DNA of 64,000 nucleotides from Asterochloris sp. CNOR1. Its lineage: Eukaryota; Chlorophyta; Trebouxiophyceae; Trebouxiales; Trebouxiaceae. Below the pieces are notes generated by a model. It saw only the letters and a list, made by a program, of their open reading frames with translations, ran no database searches and was not told the origin of the DNA. Below are positions 1-11,377 of this stretch, in pieces. A program made the translations under genes and the position numbers. Numbering within the stretch: the first letter of the stretch is position 1; each line of letters opens with the position of its first letter. The DNA is taken from assembly GCA_963969365.1 (NCBI GenBank), contig OZ017749.1:2852001-2916000 (forward strand), written 5' to 3'.

Positions 1-3000
1 GCGTGCGGATCAGGTTCCCAGGGTGAGGATCCGCCTGCATGCACAGCGCCGGACAATGAGCCAAGCAAGGGCAGGTCTTGGGACTGAAAGGGTCGAGCCA
101 TGAGCCAAGTTAGGAGGACAGGCCTTGCTGGCAGGGGCATGGTGTTGTGCTGAACAGGGGATGAGCCAAGCAGGGCCAGCTTGTGGCAGCGGCAGTCGCA
201 TTGCTTGAGGCAGGCAACTGCACCTGTCGGCAGTCAGTTGCAGGGGTCGAGACTCATGGCAACCCACACACGCATGCACCACTGGGGTGGCTACGGCTCT
301 TTGATGCTCACGCCTCCCTGGGCATTTGCCAGGAAGTGTCGCAGACATTGTAGAGGTTCTGCTCAGTCCTTCAGGGGAGTGCTGCGGCGTGGCCCATGCA
401 ACACCAGTCACCAAGGAGCACATGGAGGAGCTCCAGCATCTCATCTGCTGCGCTGTCTTAGCAGGCCCACAGGTACTGCCCCACGGCAATGCAGTGCCAC
501 AGTGCTCACATGGAAGAAGCCTGTGTCCAGCAGCTGCCGGAGGAAGCAGATGACTCCCAGGTTACACAGGGAGCCCACATCGTTGGCCTGGCTCTGGGCC
601 AGCTTCTCCCCTGCAGGGCAGGACTGCAGCAGTCTTGCAACAAGCTGAGCCAGACAGCGGCAGGACATCTGGGCCTAACCTGCATCAGCAGCCCACATCA
701 GACAGATTGCAGCAACACCGCGGGGATCTGGGCCATACATGCAATCAGCAGCCCCCCCCCCCCCCCCAGCCCCCCCCAGGCAAAGTGCAGCAACACAGAT
801 TGGAAACTGCCAGGGCAACTGCATGCAGCTGCTGGGCCTCACCCTCTATCCATTGTGTGGTCAGCACACGCCTGGAGGTAAGGAGTTCGTAGGTCTTCGG
901 AATGACCACCTGCAGAGCAGGTACATGCAACTGGACACAACAGCGTCATTATAGAGCACCTCAAGATGCCCCATATGGGACACTCATAGGCCCGATTGCC
1001 TGCTCAGCACAAAGTTGACTGTCCAGAGCCAGGTTTGGAGCCCAGCACAGCTAGCGCCACATGTCAACAGCTGCTGACACCGTTGTCTGGGGCACAGAAT
1101 GTGCCCGACATGCAGCCCTACAGGATGCCCTGGCCCCTCCCCGTCCCCCCAACCTGGTCCTGTTCACGCGACATACAGCATTGGCAAGGCTCCCTGCCTG
1201 AGTGCACCCTAAAGTCTGCTCTGCTCAAAAGATGCATAACAACACAAAGTGCTCCCCAGCAATGTCACATGGCAAAGGATCCCGCTCTCACTTGTGGCAG
1301 CGCCTCCCGCATCTGCTCTGCAAAGATGGTGCCATTCTGGCCCTCCTTCACATAGTCCAGCTCCTCAAAGAACCTGGTGGCCCACTCGTCTAGCAGAGCC
1401 ACAGTGTCTGTGGTGATCTCAGGGAACCGCCTCAGAGCTACCCCAATCTTCCTGCGCATGGCAGAGGAACAGTGTGCTGCAGCTGCAGAGATATGCTGCT
1501 GCAGGGACATGCTCTGCGCCCCTGCAGGGGGCAGGCATGCTGCTTGCTGTCACACAGCAGGCCTAGCCCCACAACGGAGCGGCAGGCACAGACATGCATG
1601 ACACACAACGAGCGGCAGTTGGCACAAGCTAATGCTTGGATAACAGTCTGTGCCCGGCTGAGATGAGCCGCCAGGCTGCTGACCATCCCCCAGCAGAGGC
1701 AGGCTTCTCCTCAAACCCCAGCAAGCCAGGACCAGCTTGGCTAGCAGGCAGCAACACAGGCATCACTCTGTGAAGGAAGCCTCACTGCTGCAGAAATGCG
1801 GTGCTGAGTCCCTAGCACCTGAAGAGGGGAGCATCTTGCGCACGAGCCCCCAAGGCAGCAGCATTTGCTCACCTGACCACAAAAAGATCGATTGTGACCG
1901 TCTCAAGCACATGCGGTCGCTGCACCTTGACGGCAACGACCTCGCCTGTCTTCAGCCGCCCCTTGTACACCTGCAGGGGACACATGACACCCCTGAGGCC
2001 CAGTGTGGAAAAAGGAACCACAGGGACTGACTGAGACGCCAGCAGGCCAAGCACCCAGATCCTGCTGGTGGACAGCAGTAACGTGCTCCCACAGATCACA
2101 GCAGCTGTGCTCCGCACCGTCAGCAGGAGCCAAACAGGCCTTGGTCAGCATCAAACTCCCAGCCCCTGCTCAGGCAAGACAGCCAGATGCAAGTAATGGG
2201 CCACAGAAGCAGCAGGTGCACCCGCGCCCAAGGGACCATCTGCTGTGGCAGGTATCACAGTGGCCTGAGTCAGCAGCAAAGCTGCAGACGCTGCTCTACC
2301 ATGACAACTCAATCGCAGAAGATGCACCATGGCAGGCGATGCATCATGCATGACAGCCATATGATTAGAGATTTCGTAACCGAAGATGCATTACGAATGG
2401 CAGCCCCACAACAGGAGGGTAGGCACAGCTTCACCTGCCCAAGGGAGGCTGCTGCAATGGGTCGGGGGCTGAGATCTGCATACAGCTCGTGCCACGGCTG
2501 CCCCAGTTCCTGGGCAATGAGGCTCATGGCTGTGGCATTGTCAAAAGAAGGGACCTGTAGCCAACAGCAAGCATCCAGCACTGAAGTGGGACTGCACAGG
2601 AAGCAAGCACTGAACTTCAGAGGCTTGCCCCCTGCTGAACAGACAGTGTGGCACAGGGTCAGCAGGGCATTTGTCTGCAACCTCAGTGGGAGCCTGGACC
2701 CCCACACAGCAAGTTCTTGCACAGCGCCAGCCTGAGCCCAGCAAAGCCAACGTTGCTGTCTGCCAGATTCTAGGGCAGGCCTTCCATTGCAGTGATGGCC
2801 CTTTTGACATGCACCTGTATCCAAGTGATTCAAACCCATACAGGGACAAGTAGAGCTCTGGCTGCCTTGGGAGGCATGGCCTTCTGCATCTTCTGGCCTC
2901 CGGCGCTGGCCATGAGGCTGGGGCGGCATGCTTGCTGAAACTGAGTCGATGCCCTTCCACTGCCTGCGTGAGCTGCTGACACTCTGCCACCGCTCACCTT

Positions 3001-3957
3001 GTCGCACAGCTTCTGGAGCTCATTCATTGCTGTCGTTGACAAGATGTCCGGTCGTATGCTGAGCGCCTGCCCCAGCTTGATGTATGCAGGCCCAAGCCGG
3101 GTCACAATGTTGCGCAGCTGGATGGCCCTCTTGACTTCGTTGGCCTGCAGGCGCACACAGGGCTCAGCTGAGGGGCAGACTCGGAAGATTCTGACCCTGT
3201 GCAGCAGTCATGATGAGGCCACTGACGCCTCCAGCCCTGTGAAGTCAGCAGAGTGAAGTTGGCGCTAGAGGCCGTTAAGTCACCATCAGCAGCCAAAACA
3301 CTGCTGATCAAGCAGCAGCTGAGTCATGTGCAGCCTCCCTCTCAGGAGCTCGTCTGTCTCTGGACAGGAGGCCCACTGCAGATGTCCGCAGGCGCCTGAA
3401 GCCTGTCTTGGCCAAGATCCCGAGCTGGCACCAGGAACCATGTGCGGCACAACAACAGCAGCCACCAAGCAGGCTGCTCGTCCTCCCAAAGGAGGCATGC
3501 AGCCTTTTGCAATTACCTGAAGCCTGCCCCAGGCAAGGTCCCATGCCAGTCCAGCGACCAGGGGCCACCCCAGGCGCAGCAGCTGCACCACCCTGCGCGC
3601 CACAGCAATGGGCCGGCGGGACCAGAAGGCAGCAATGGCATCAGGGTTATACACCAATGGGAGCTGCTCTGCCTCATCTGCCTCCACCGCCACCAGCTGC
3701 ATGACCACACCGTCCTCTGCAAAGTCGGAGCTGTTCATGTTGGAGCCACGCAGGCCAGCCATCAAACTGCCCAGCTGGGAATCCTTCTCGATGCTGGCGC
3801 GCATCTGAGCCATTTGTGAGCTCAGGCCCGCGCGGCTCATCCCGGACGCTGCTGCCCTCACATGGCAGCTGTGCCTGGGAAGCCTGGGCGGAACTGAGTA
3901 TTTTGAGGGGCCACTCAGATGGGGCAAGGCATGATTTTGCTGCAGAGCTCCCTGCAT
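1..3957 (-). CDS. ABC1K3: ABC1K3-type atypical protein kinase (plastoglobule ABC1 kinase), 3' end cut by window edge
   Basis: Atypical ABC1/ADCK kinase, closest by eye to plant plastoglobule ABC1K3, which acts in prenylquinone metabolism. Exons on the minus strand: 3957-3517, 3144-2998, 2554-2435, 1970-1873, 1451-1292, 909-843, 610-510 and 34-1; all phases join. The start is the ATG at 3957, giving a basic Ser/Ala-rich leader ending near VRAAAS, consistent with a plastid transit peptide. Family motifs in order: IKLGQALSIRPD (KxGQ motif), AAASLGQV (Ala-rich loop), VAVKVQRP (ATP-binding Lys), FFEELDY, and ADPHPGN (catalytic loop) in the last exon, whose acceptor is at 35-40. The DFG-type metal-binding motif and the rest of the kinase lie beyond base 1. 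The family assignment is firm; the K3 subfamily is inferred from near-continuous similarity. Confidence 0.9.
752..777 (+). repeat. C-rich homopolymer tract in an ABC1K3 intron
   Basis: A run of 16 C followed by ag and 8 C. It lies inside the intron between exons 909-843 and 610-510, on the transcribed strand as poly-G. Length is likely variable and error-prone in sequencing. Confidence 0.8.
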
Positions 3958-4819
3958 GCTCTTGAGGAACAGGATCCGGAGAGATTCACTGCATCCCACT
4001 GCGACGGTGAGTTGCTAGCCACGAAATAAGCTGACTGTCAGCGCCCCACCGGAGCTTGACTTCAGAAGCCCGTTTGACCAGCCCGTTCAACTGGCCTGTT
4101 TAGACACCTCACAGGCTGACCACATTTTACTCAGCGGAGTCATCTGAGACGGAGAACCCGGGAGTTCCAGCCAGGCGGTCGAAGTGGACCGCTCAAGAGG
4201 CCAACAGGGCTGCAACCTCAGCAACAGCATTGCCAGCCGCCCGGGTATCCTGAGCATCAAGCCTCAAGAGTTGTGTCTAGCCATGCTTCTCAGCGCAGGC
4301 TTGACACCACTTTGGGGCATCTGCTATACACGAATGTAGGCAGCGTGTCAGGGACTATGCTGCCCATAAGTGTGGTGAACACAATGGGACTAGGCATGGG
4401 TTTGGACAGAGCAAAGTGCTGAAGCTGCTGTCTGTGACCTGAATATCGTCTCAACAACCACCCCTACAGAGCCAAGAGACAGTGAGCCCATGCTGTGCTA
4501 GGAGGCCACGCTGGCTCATATAACAATGAGGCTCAGTGGCGTTTCATATCAAAGTATGCAGCGTATCAGTGATTTACCTTAGCATGTATTTACATTGTGC
4601 TGAGCAACGAAATAGACCAAATCGCTGAGTGGTCGATCAAATGGATCGTGGGCTCACAGGCACCTTATAGGCCAAGCTGCGCAGTAAGGCGGCTAAATTG
4701 CTCAGGGGTAAAGCGTAACCTGCAAAAGCTGAGACGAGTTCAGCATATGCATGCTATTTCTGGTAAGCAGAGGCAACGATCTTGGGGATCGAATCTGCTT
4801 TCAACAGGAGGAGACAGCC
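3958..4819. other. Intergenic: ABC1K3 5' flank and VHS-GAT gene 3' flank
   Basis: No convincing coding exon was found. The right part should hold the 3' UTR of the leftward VHS-GAT gene (stop at 4820), and the left part the upstream region of ABC1K3. Short open frames here lack codon bias, splice consensus and recognisable motifs. Confidence 0.5.
4590..4594 (-). terminator. Candidate TGTAA polyadenylation signal of the VHS-GAT gene
   Basis: TGTAA (plus strand ttaca) is the usual polyadenylation signal in green algae. It lies about 225 bases past the stop codon at 4820 on the same strand. This is inference from motif and position only. Confidence 0.4.
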
Positions 4820-7800
4820 TCACCGAAGGGACGGCTGCTTCCAGTAGGCTTCCATCGCCCTGCTGGGAGTCGCATGGGGGTTCCTAGTTGAGGCGGCCTG
4901 CTTCAGGTCAGCAGTTGAGCCAGCACTAAGGGGCCGAGCCCCCTCCTGCTGCTGTCCAATTCTGCCATCCAGCTCTGGTGGCTCCACGTCAGCACTGGCA
5001 AAGGGCAGGCTGCGCTGCAGGCGGCGCTGCAGCTGAACTGCCTCCTCATCTCGCTGCCTGCACATGCAGTGCACCACTCTGGCCAGCACCCAAATATGAA
5101 ATACAATTTCCATGACAGAGTCAATCAACCTCAGGACTTTATAGCAAAGTCCTCCACAGATGCTGCCAGTACAAGCTGCCAGCCCCAAGGATACTGGAGA
5201 CACAATAACCGCATTGCAGGACCACTTGAGCGTCTTGCACAACTCACTGGACTTGACCCCGCAGCTCCTCTGCCTCTGCTTTCCTGGCTGCACACTGTGC
5301 TTGCAGCTCATCCAGCTGCAGGCAGCAAGTCATCCATCAGTTGCTAGTGGCCTGCTCTCCAAATGGCCAGCCCCAGTGGATTGGCACATCCCACTTCGCT
5401 TGAAATGTCATACACACAGCCACCTGCCAGCAACAGGGAAACGCTGCAACAACTTTGCTCAGCAATGCTGCTGGCCACCATGAGAAGCTGCATCTAGCCC
5501 TGCTGCAGCAGTATCATGGGGCACAACTGAAAGGCCCAATGTGCTACAGCTGGGCTGGGACACCTCATGTCAATGGCAGCCTGCTAGCAATGTCACTGGA
5601 GCTGCTTGAAAGTTACTGAAGCTATCAGAGCCTCACCTGCCCAGCCATGTCCTTGAATTTGGCAACAGCCCTGCGCTTCAGCTCCTTCACCTCTGCACTG
5701 TGAGCAGCCTCGGCATCTGCCTGTGCAGCCTGCAGCTGCCTGAGCTGGTGCTGCAGCTGCTGCACCTGGGTAGCCAGCTCCTGGTATCCACTGCAAGAAG
5801 CGCTGAGGGCTCAGAAAGAGTAGTGATCACCCGGCACGTCTAAGCCAGTGGGCCGGCAATCTGCCCACAGACATGTTTGCCAAGTGGTCGCACAAGCTGC
5901 AGGACTGCAAGACACTTGAGCTGTGCAAATGGCTGGCACAAGCCGGCGGCAGGCCTGACCTGTCAGGGCTCCCATCAGCTGCAGCGGCAGAGCGCTGCCC
6001 CATGTCAGGTCCTGGCTCGTCATAAGCAGACACCTCCTGCTGGACTGGAAAGGACACACCTTCAAAGCCTGCAGCAGGGGAAAACACGTCTGAATGGATA
6101 GTGCTGCTGCAAACTGACTGCAGAGCGTGCACAGCGAGAATCCGCTGCCTGAAGCGACAGCCCCCACTGCTCAGCCAGCTGAGCACTTGCACTGCAAGAC
6201 CAGTGCACAAACTGCATAGAAGGCAGGGAACAGCTGTTGATTGTGCTGTCAGGACCGGGGCCTGAAGCAACAGCTCTAAGGCTCTACCAGTCAAACAAGC
6301 ACTGAGGGGCTTGCACTGAGGGCAGCCAGCCTGCAGCTCACCTGACAGCTCCTGAATGCCCCATTGGTCGCTGGCCCCATGCTCAGGGGCTGCCACTGCC
6401 CAGCTGTCAAATGAGGTTGTCCGGGAGGCTGTGGCAGGGTTTAGGCTGGAAGCCTTGCTCGACTCCACCAGAGATGCCAGAGGCACAGATTGGTCCACAG
6501 CGCCTAACGAGCGAGTGGAGGACGCAGCTGCTGGTGAAGGGCGCACCACCTGAGGCACTGACTGCTCCACAGCATTGAGGAAACGGGATGAGGAGGCAGC
6601 CGCCCGCGAAGGGTGCACTGCCTGAGGCACAGACTGCGCCACAGTTGTCAGGGAGCGAGCTGAGGATCCGGCCGCAAGCGGGGCCCGATGGCTGCGAGAG
6701 TCGTCTGACAGGCTGCCCAGCGACTTACTGGAGGCCCCAGCAGAGGGCAGCCGTTGCCAGCTGGCTGTGCCGCCTGCCAGGGGCGGGTCAGTGTGCCCAG
6801 CCTGTGCCCAGATGCCGGGCTCATTCTGGCTGGGGCTGCCTGCGTTTGCAAAGGGTGAGCTTGCCTGTGAGGAGCCTGGCTGGGGGCTGGCCTGGACAAA
6901 TGGGGCCCCTGCTGCCTGGACAGTTGGGCGGCTGTGCAGCTGCATCAGAGACTGCTCTGAGCCTGAGTATGACTCTGGGCTACTGGAGCGGGCAAACGTG
7001 CCGCTGCTTGGCAGGAAGGCGCTGCTGGATCCAGCCACGTCTCTGCCAAGGTCGCTGAAGGCATCCTCAGGCAGAGCCTGGCGCTCCGACTGCAGCCTCT
7101 GCCCAGCCGGCACAGGCAGGGGAGCAGCTGGCTGCTTGCTGCCGTCGACAGTGGCCTGTGGCTGCGTCGCCCTGCTCTGCAAGGCCTCGCCTGCCTGCTG
7201 CTGGCTGTGCTCAGCAGGGGCCCGTGCTTGCGCCGGCCTGCTCCAGAGTGATGCCCTTGCCTGCTCAGCAGGGACCTGAGGCTGGGCTTGCCCGCTTTGA
7301 GAGACGCCTCTTGCTGGCTGCTGGCCCTGATCATCAGAGACCTGCGCCTGAGTAGGCATGCTCTGAAAGGCATCCCAGGGCACAGCAGCTGGCGTGAAGT
7401 CGATGTCAGTTGTAGGGTACATCGACAAGCTGCGGCCAGCCTGCGGCTGCTGCTGCTGCTGCTGCTGGACTTGCGCGCTTGTGGAGATAGCAGCTCCAGG
7501 GTCAGGGGCGCCGGTGGCCCTGCTGTGCGCAGCGGGTGGGGAGGACGGCAGCACCGGCCAATCTGCAGCACTGGGGACTTGCTGCTGATGCGCAGAGGGG
7601 GCATCCCGTGACAGCCCTGCCTCGTGCCGCTGTCCGTGCCACTCCAATGGAGCAGTGGCTAATGTGGGCCCAGAGGTGAACTGGGAGTGCCCCACGACCT
7701 GCTCCCTCTCTGCCTGGCCCTCGCGGACTTTGGCCTCTGCAGAGGAGGCTGCTACTGCCAGGTGCGCAAGCGTCTCCTGCCAGCGGCGAACAGCGATGCC

Positions 7801-10478
7801 CAGCTGGTCGTTCAGGTCGAGGACCTCTGCCAGCCTGGCAGCCCCGGCCTCCGCAAACACCATGGCCTGCATGCATGAAAGCTTGGCTTCGCAGTGGCCA
7901 GCAAAGCACATCCACAGCTGCAGCAGCATGCAACCGTAGTCCCCTGCAGGCTTTAAGTAGATGAGCCCCTGTTCCTTTCCCCAGAACAGTCCTAAGCAGT
8001 CCAGGCAGAGCCACCCCGCCTGCCGGGGCTCTGTCAGGCCGTGCGCTCACATTGTCTTTCAGCATATTGTTCACAGATGCCTTGCATCACCCCCCAGGCC
8101 ATTGAAAATGTTCTACAGCACCTATTGCCTATCCGTGCTCAGGTCACAGCAGACAGTATTGCCACTTGGATGCGATTTTGTGGCACCCGCTTGTTCTGGT
8201 TCCAATACTTCATGAAGCTGTGTCAGCCTAGCTTTACCTGTAGGTCCATGGAGAACTGCTCCAGCGTCTGCGCGAGGGAGTCCCCATGCCCAATGGCGTG
8301 CTGCACCTGCCAGGTGGAACCCCTGTCCAGGGCTTCCAGGCACTGCCGCTCCAGAGCCAGCAGCTCGTCCCTGACCTGGCGCATATCCTGCAGGCGGTCG
8401 TCCACCTGCACAAAGCATGCTCTTCCTCAGCTGCAGGCCTTTTGAGGGACAGCTTTTGGCTGTACAGCTGTCCTTTAACACACGTGTCTACTGTTGCCCC
8501 TCAGCTGGTCACTGCCGCCATCAGAGCCAACTCCTGGCGATGCATGTGCAGGCATCTGACTGCTTGCTGATGGCTGGGGTAGCTGCCCTACCCAGGAGTC
8601 CAAGGACCGGACCAAGATCACCAAGGTAACCCAGCCAGCTGACTACCATGAGATGCAGCTCACCACATGAGATGCACAAGCAAGGACACTGAGGTGGCAG
8701 GCTCACTGCAAGTTCCTTGGGCTGCCAAGATGAGCCATGCTCCCTAGGCTCTATGAACGAGCCAGGCTGGGCATCCAGAGTGACAGCCGGGGATGTTGGT
8801 GAGGCTGGCCCTGACTTCCTGCCCGACAGAGACCTGACCAGGCGGCGCAGAGAATTGCCCGCAGCTGGCTGAGGCATGGCCCCCACACCTGCACAATGCC
8901 GACCACTGGTCAGTTGGTGCCTGGCCGCAGGAAGGCTGCATCTAGCTGAGGCAACCCCCCCCTTTCCCACCCCTGCCAACGCCTGCACAGTGCTGACAAG
9001 CAGCTGAACCAGATGAGACCAACTGCTTGAACAGCAGAGTGGACAGGTGCTGGAGGACCCCACACGTGCATGCCATTGATAGCCTGAACATGAATCAGAT
9101 ACAAAGGTGTCGAGTCGAAGCCAGCACCTAAGGGACCAAGCACTGGGGACACCTGTCCTGGCTGAGGCAGCTGAGAGCCCTGCCTGCAGGCAGCTGCCCA
9201 ATGTGCTCTGGGCACTGAGTTGCCCTGCCAGCTGGACACGCCATCTGTGCACACGTGTGCACAGCATGCCCACCTGCAGGCAGTAGCTCGCCACTGGCCC
9301 CACTGGAGCTGCGCTGGGGCCCTGCCTGAGCGTGGCTGTGGGCCTCCAGCTCCAGAAAGTCGCACCCACGGTGGAAGTTTCGCAGAGGGAAGCCCTGCCG
9401 TACCACCTCAGCCTGCAGAGGCAGCCGGTTGACTGTGCACCAAGCACATTGTGAGCCTCCATGTGCAGATGGTACGCAGGCTAGTGCTACACAGATAGCC
9501 CAGCATAGCTGTGTACAACCACCCGAAGGCTGCACCATTCCACCCTCCTCAATGAAGCAGTGCCGAAGCAAAGCGCACTGCACTGGTCTGGACAGGCAGA
9601 GCTGGACCCGCAAGCTCACGTGGTGATGTGCCTCGGGCAGGGCCACAGGGACCTGCCAGCCGCGTTGCTGCAGGGCCTGCAGGACAGCCTGGCTGGCCTG
9701 TGCCAGCGGCTCTCCCTCAAAAGCGCAGGTCCAGTTAGCCAGCAGCTGGGCGATGTGCACTGCTCTGCTGTCGCTGCCTGCAGTACCATGCGACAAGGGT
9801 GCCTCAACCAGCAAGCTCAGACGGCGTTGAACGGCACCTGTGCACAATATCAGGAGGTCCTGACAACCTTCTGCCGCTCCCAGGAGCTGTGCTTGCGCTC
9901 CATGCACTGCTGTAGCCTCTGCCAGAGGCACATTTGCTGGCTCTTCGCCACGGCCTGACAACGTGCCTAGCATGATTGGGCACCCCACCTGCACAGGCCC
10001 CTAGCAGAGCCTCCATCCACTTGCGCTCCGCCAGTGTAGTGCGCACGGCGGGGCCGCAGTTCAGGGCAATAGAGTCCAGCATGGTCAGCGTCATGAGGGC
10101 TGCCTGGAGCACTGGGGACTGTAGGTTCTTGCGCAGGGAGGATGAGGTGGGCTTTGTCAGGTCCTGCTGCTGCCTGATGGCTGCCACCAGGTCTTTCAAG
10201 CGCTTCCAGTCCACTTGCACATCCATGGCTGCTGATCGCCTGCAGATAGGGCAGCTGTGGGGTTGCAGGACCAGGTGAAGAGATGACTGATCTGGAACTC
10301 ACCCCTTATGTGCTGTCGGCACAGTGGCACATGATGATGTGACCTCACCTCAATCACCCTGGTATGTGCCCGCTCAAGAAGATGATCTACATCCAGCTGG
10401 CTCCTGATGAATCAAATTAGCGGCATCTCATGGCTACACTGCAATGGCCAGGGATCTGATCAGCGGTGACTCACTAGC
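4820..10478 (-). CDS. VHS-GAT domain protein (TOM1-like ubiquitin-sorting adaptor) with Ser/Gln-rich middle and C-terminal coiled coil
   Basis: Probable ESCRT-0-like adaptor that binds ubiquitinated cargo on endosomes (family knowledge). Phase-consistent exons: 10239-9989, 9777-9620, 9412-9274, 8888-8707, 8405-8238, 7866-6342, 6068-5960, 5790-5637, 5315-5248, 5057-4820. The first three encode a divergent VHS superhelix (ALMTLTMLDSIALNCG, then IAQLLANW, then GFPLRN). Exons 8405-8238 and the start of 7866-6342 form a GAT-like three-helix bundle (RQVRDELLALERQCLEAL; LAEVLDLNDQL). Then follow about 400 residues rich in Ser, Pro and Gln with a short polyQ tract near 7455, and Gln/Glu-rich coiled coil to the stop. 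The 5' end is uncertain: 10396-10349 encodes a VHS helix-1-like segment (DHLLERAHTRVIE), possibly after a mini-exon starting at 10478 or 10483, but its phase does not fit the acceptor at 10240. An ATG at 10226 is the alternative start. Confidence 0.7.
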
Positions 10479-10483
10479 ATCAT

Positions 10484-10550
10484 GGCCCTAGGGGCTTCAT
10501 GTGTTCGTGAGCGTTTGCCTCTAGAAGGAGAAGTAGCTGTTGCAGCTGCG
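10484..10550. promoter_or_regulatory. Compact divergent promoter between the VHS-GAT gene and the small anchored-protein gene
   Basis: The proposed starts of the leftward VHS-GAT gene and the rightward gene at 10551 lie less than 100 bp apart, so this segment must lie within the 5' regions of both. No TATA box is evident. It depends on start choices that are not certain on either side. Confidence 0.25.
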
Positions 10551-11190
10551 ATGACAACAGGAACTTTTCATCTGATAAATCAACTGAGGACAGGACTGAC
10601 CAATGCAACGTTAGATATGCATGCCTCTACACAGACGCTGCAATGCAGCAGTCGTCCATTTTTGAGGCAGCTCACATGCCGGCGTCTTCTGGTCAGTCCT
10701 GTCAGATCACAGTCAGGCAGCGATCCACAGCCCTCAAAGCAGCAGAAGGTGCCTGGAGCCTTCAACAGGTTCTTCAAAGGTGGGTTGTCAGCTGTGCCGG
10801 CATGCATGCAAGGCATTGCACTTGGCTGGCTCACCCTTGAGCAACTTTCGCATGCAGACCTTGACAAAGCTATTCCTCAAGTTGAGGACAGGTCCTCCCA
10901 GGCCCAGCAGTCCCGTGGCTCTCGCAGCCCACAAATTTCTAGGAGCAGTCCGCGCGATGTGAGAAGAGATAACATAAAGAAGACAGAGGTAGTGTTGCCG
11001 GGCACTCCGCGCTGACATGCAGTTGCATGATTGAGAGAAGCAAGCACAGTGACATAGCTCCCTGCTCCATCTCTGAGCATGATCTGCCTGCAGAATTCGA
11101 TACTAGACCTCTGGAGCAACTCAAAGACGTTTGCAGTCTTTGGGGCGCTGACTGTGGTGCTTCTACTGATTTATGCCATGTCTTACTGAG
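10551..11190 (+). CDS. Small protein with probable plastid transit peptide and C-terminal membrane anchor
   Basis: Not assigned to a family. Three exons are proposed: 10551 to about 10779, about 10858 to 10988, and about 11095 to 11190. The first intron is inferred because removing it joins NRFFK to DLDKAIPQ in frame. The second is supported by a GAG/gtagtg donor, a ctgcag acceptor and matching phase. The N terminus (MTTGTFHLINQL, then Ser/Arg-rich) looks like an organelle transit peptide. A Ser/Arg-rich middle follows, and the last exon ends in a single hydrophobic helix (FAVFGALTVVLLLIYAMSY) right before the stop, the layout of a tail-anchored or thylakoid single-span protein. An upstream in-frame ATG at 10482 would add 23 residues. 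Confidence 0.5.
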
Positions 11191-11377
11191 CTGACTAGTT
11201 ATTCACTGCTTTGAGAGACGTCAGAGTCGCAGGAAAGATGGTGAGTGGCCCTTCAATGGACCAAACACTTGCAAACAGCAGGGCAGCAGCAGCAGGGAAT
11301 GCAATACAAACTGGAGCAATCTGACTGAATGCAAAAGCAAATGTTTGCATAGCAAGTAGTACACAATTTCGACCAAG

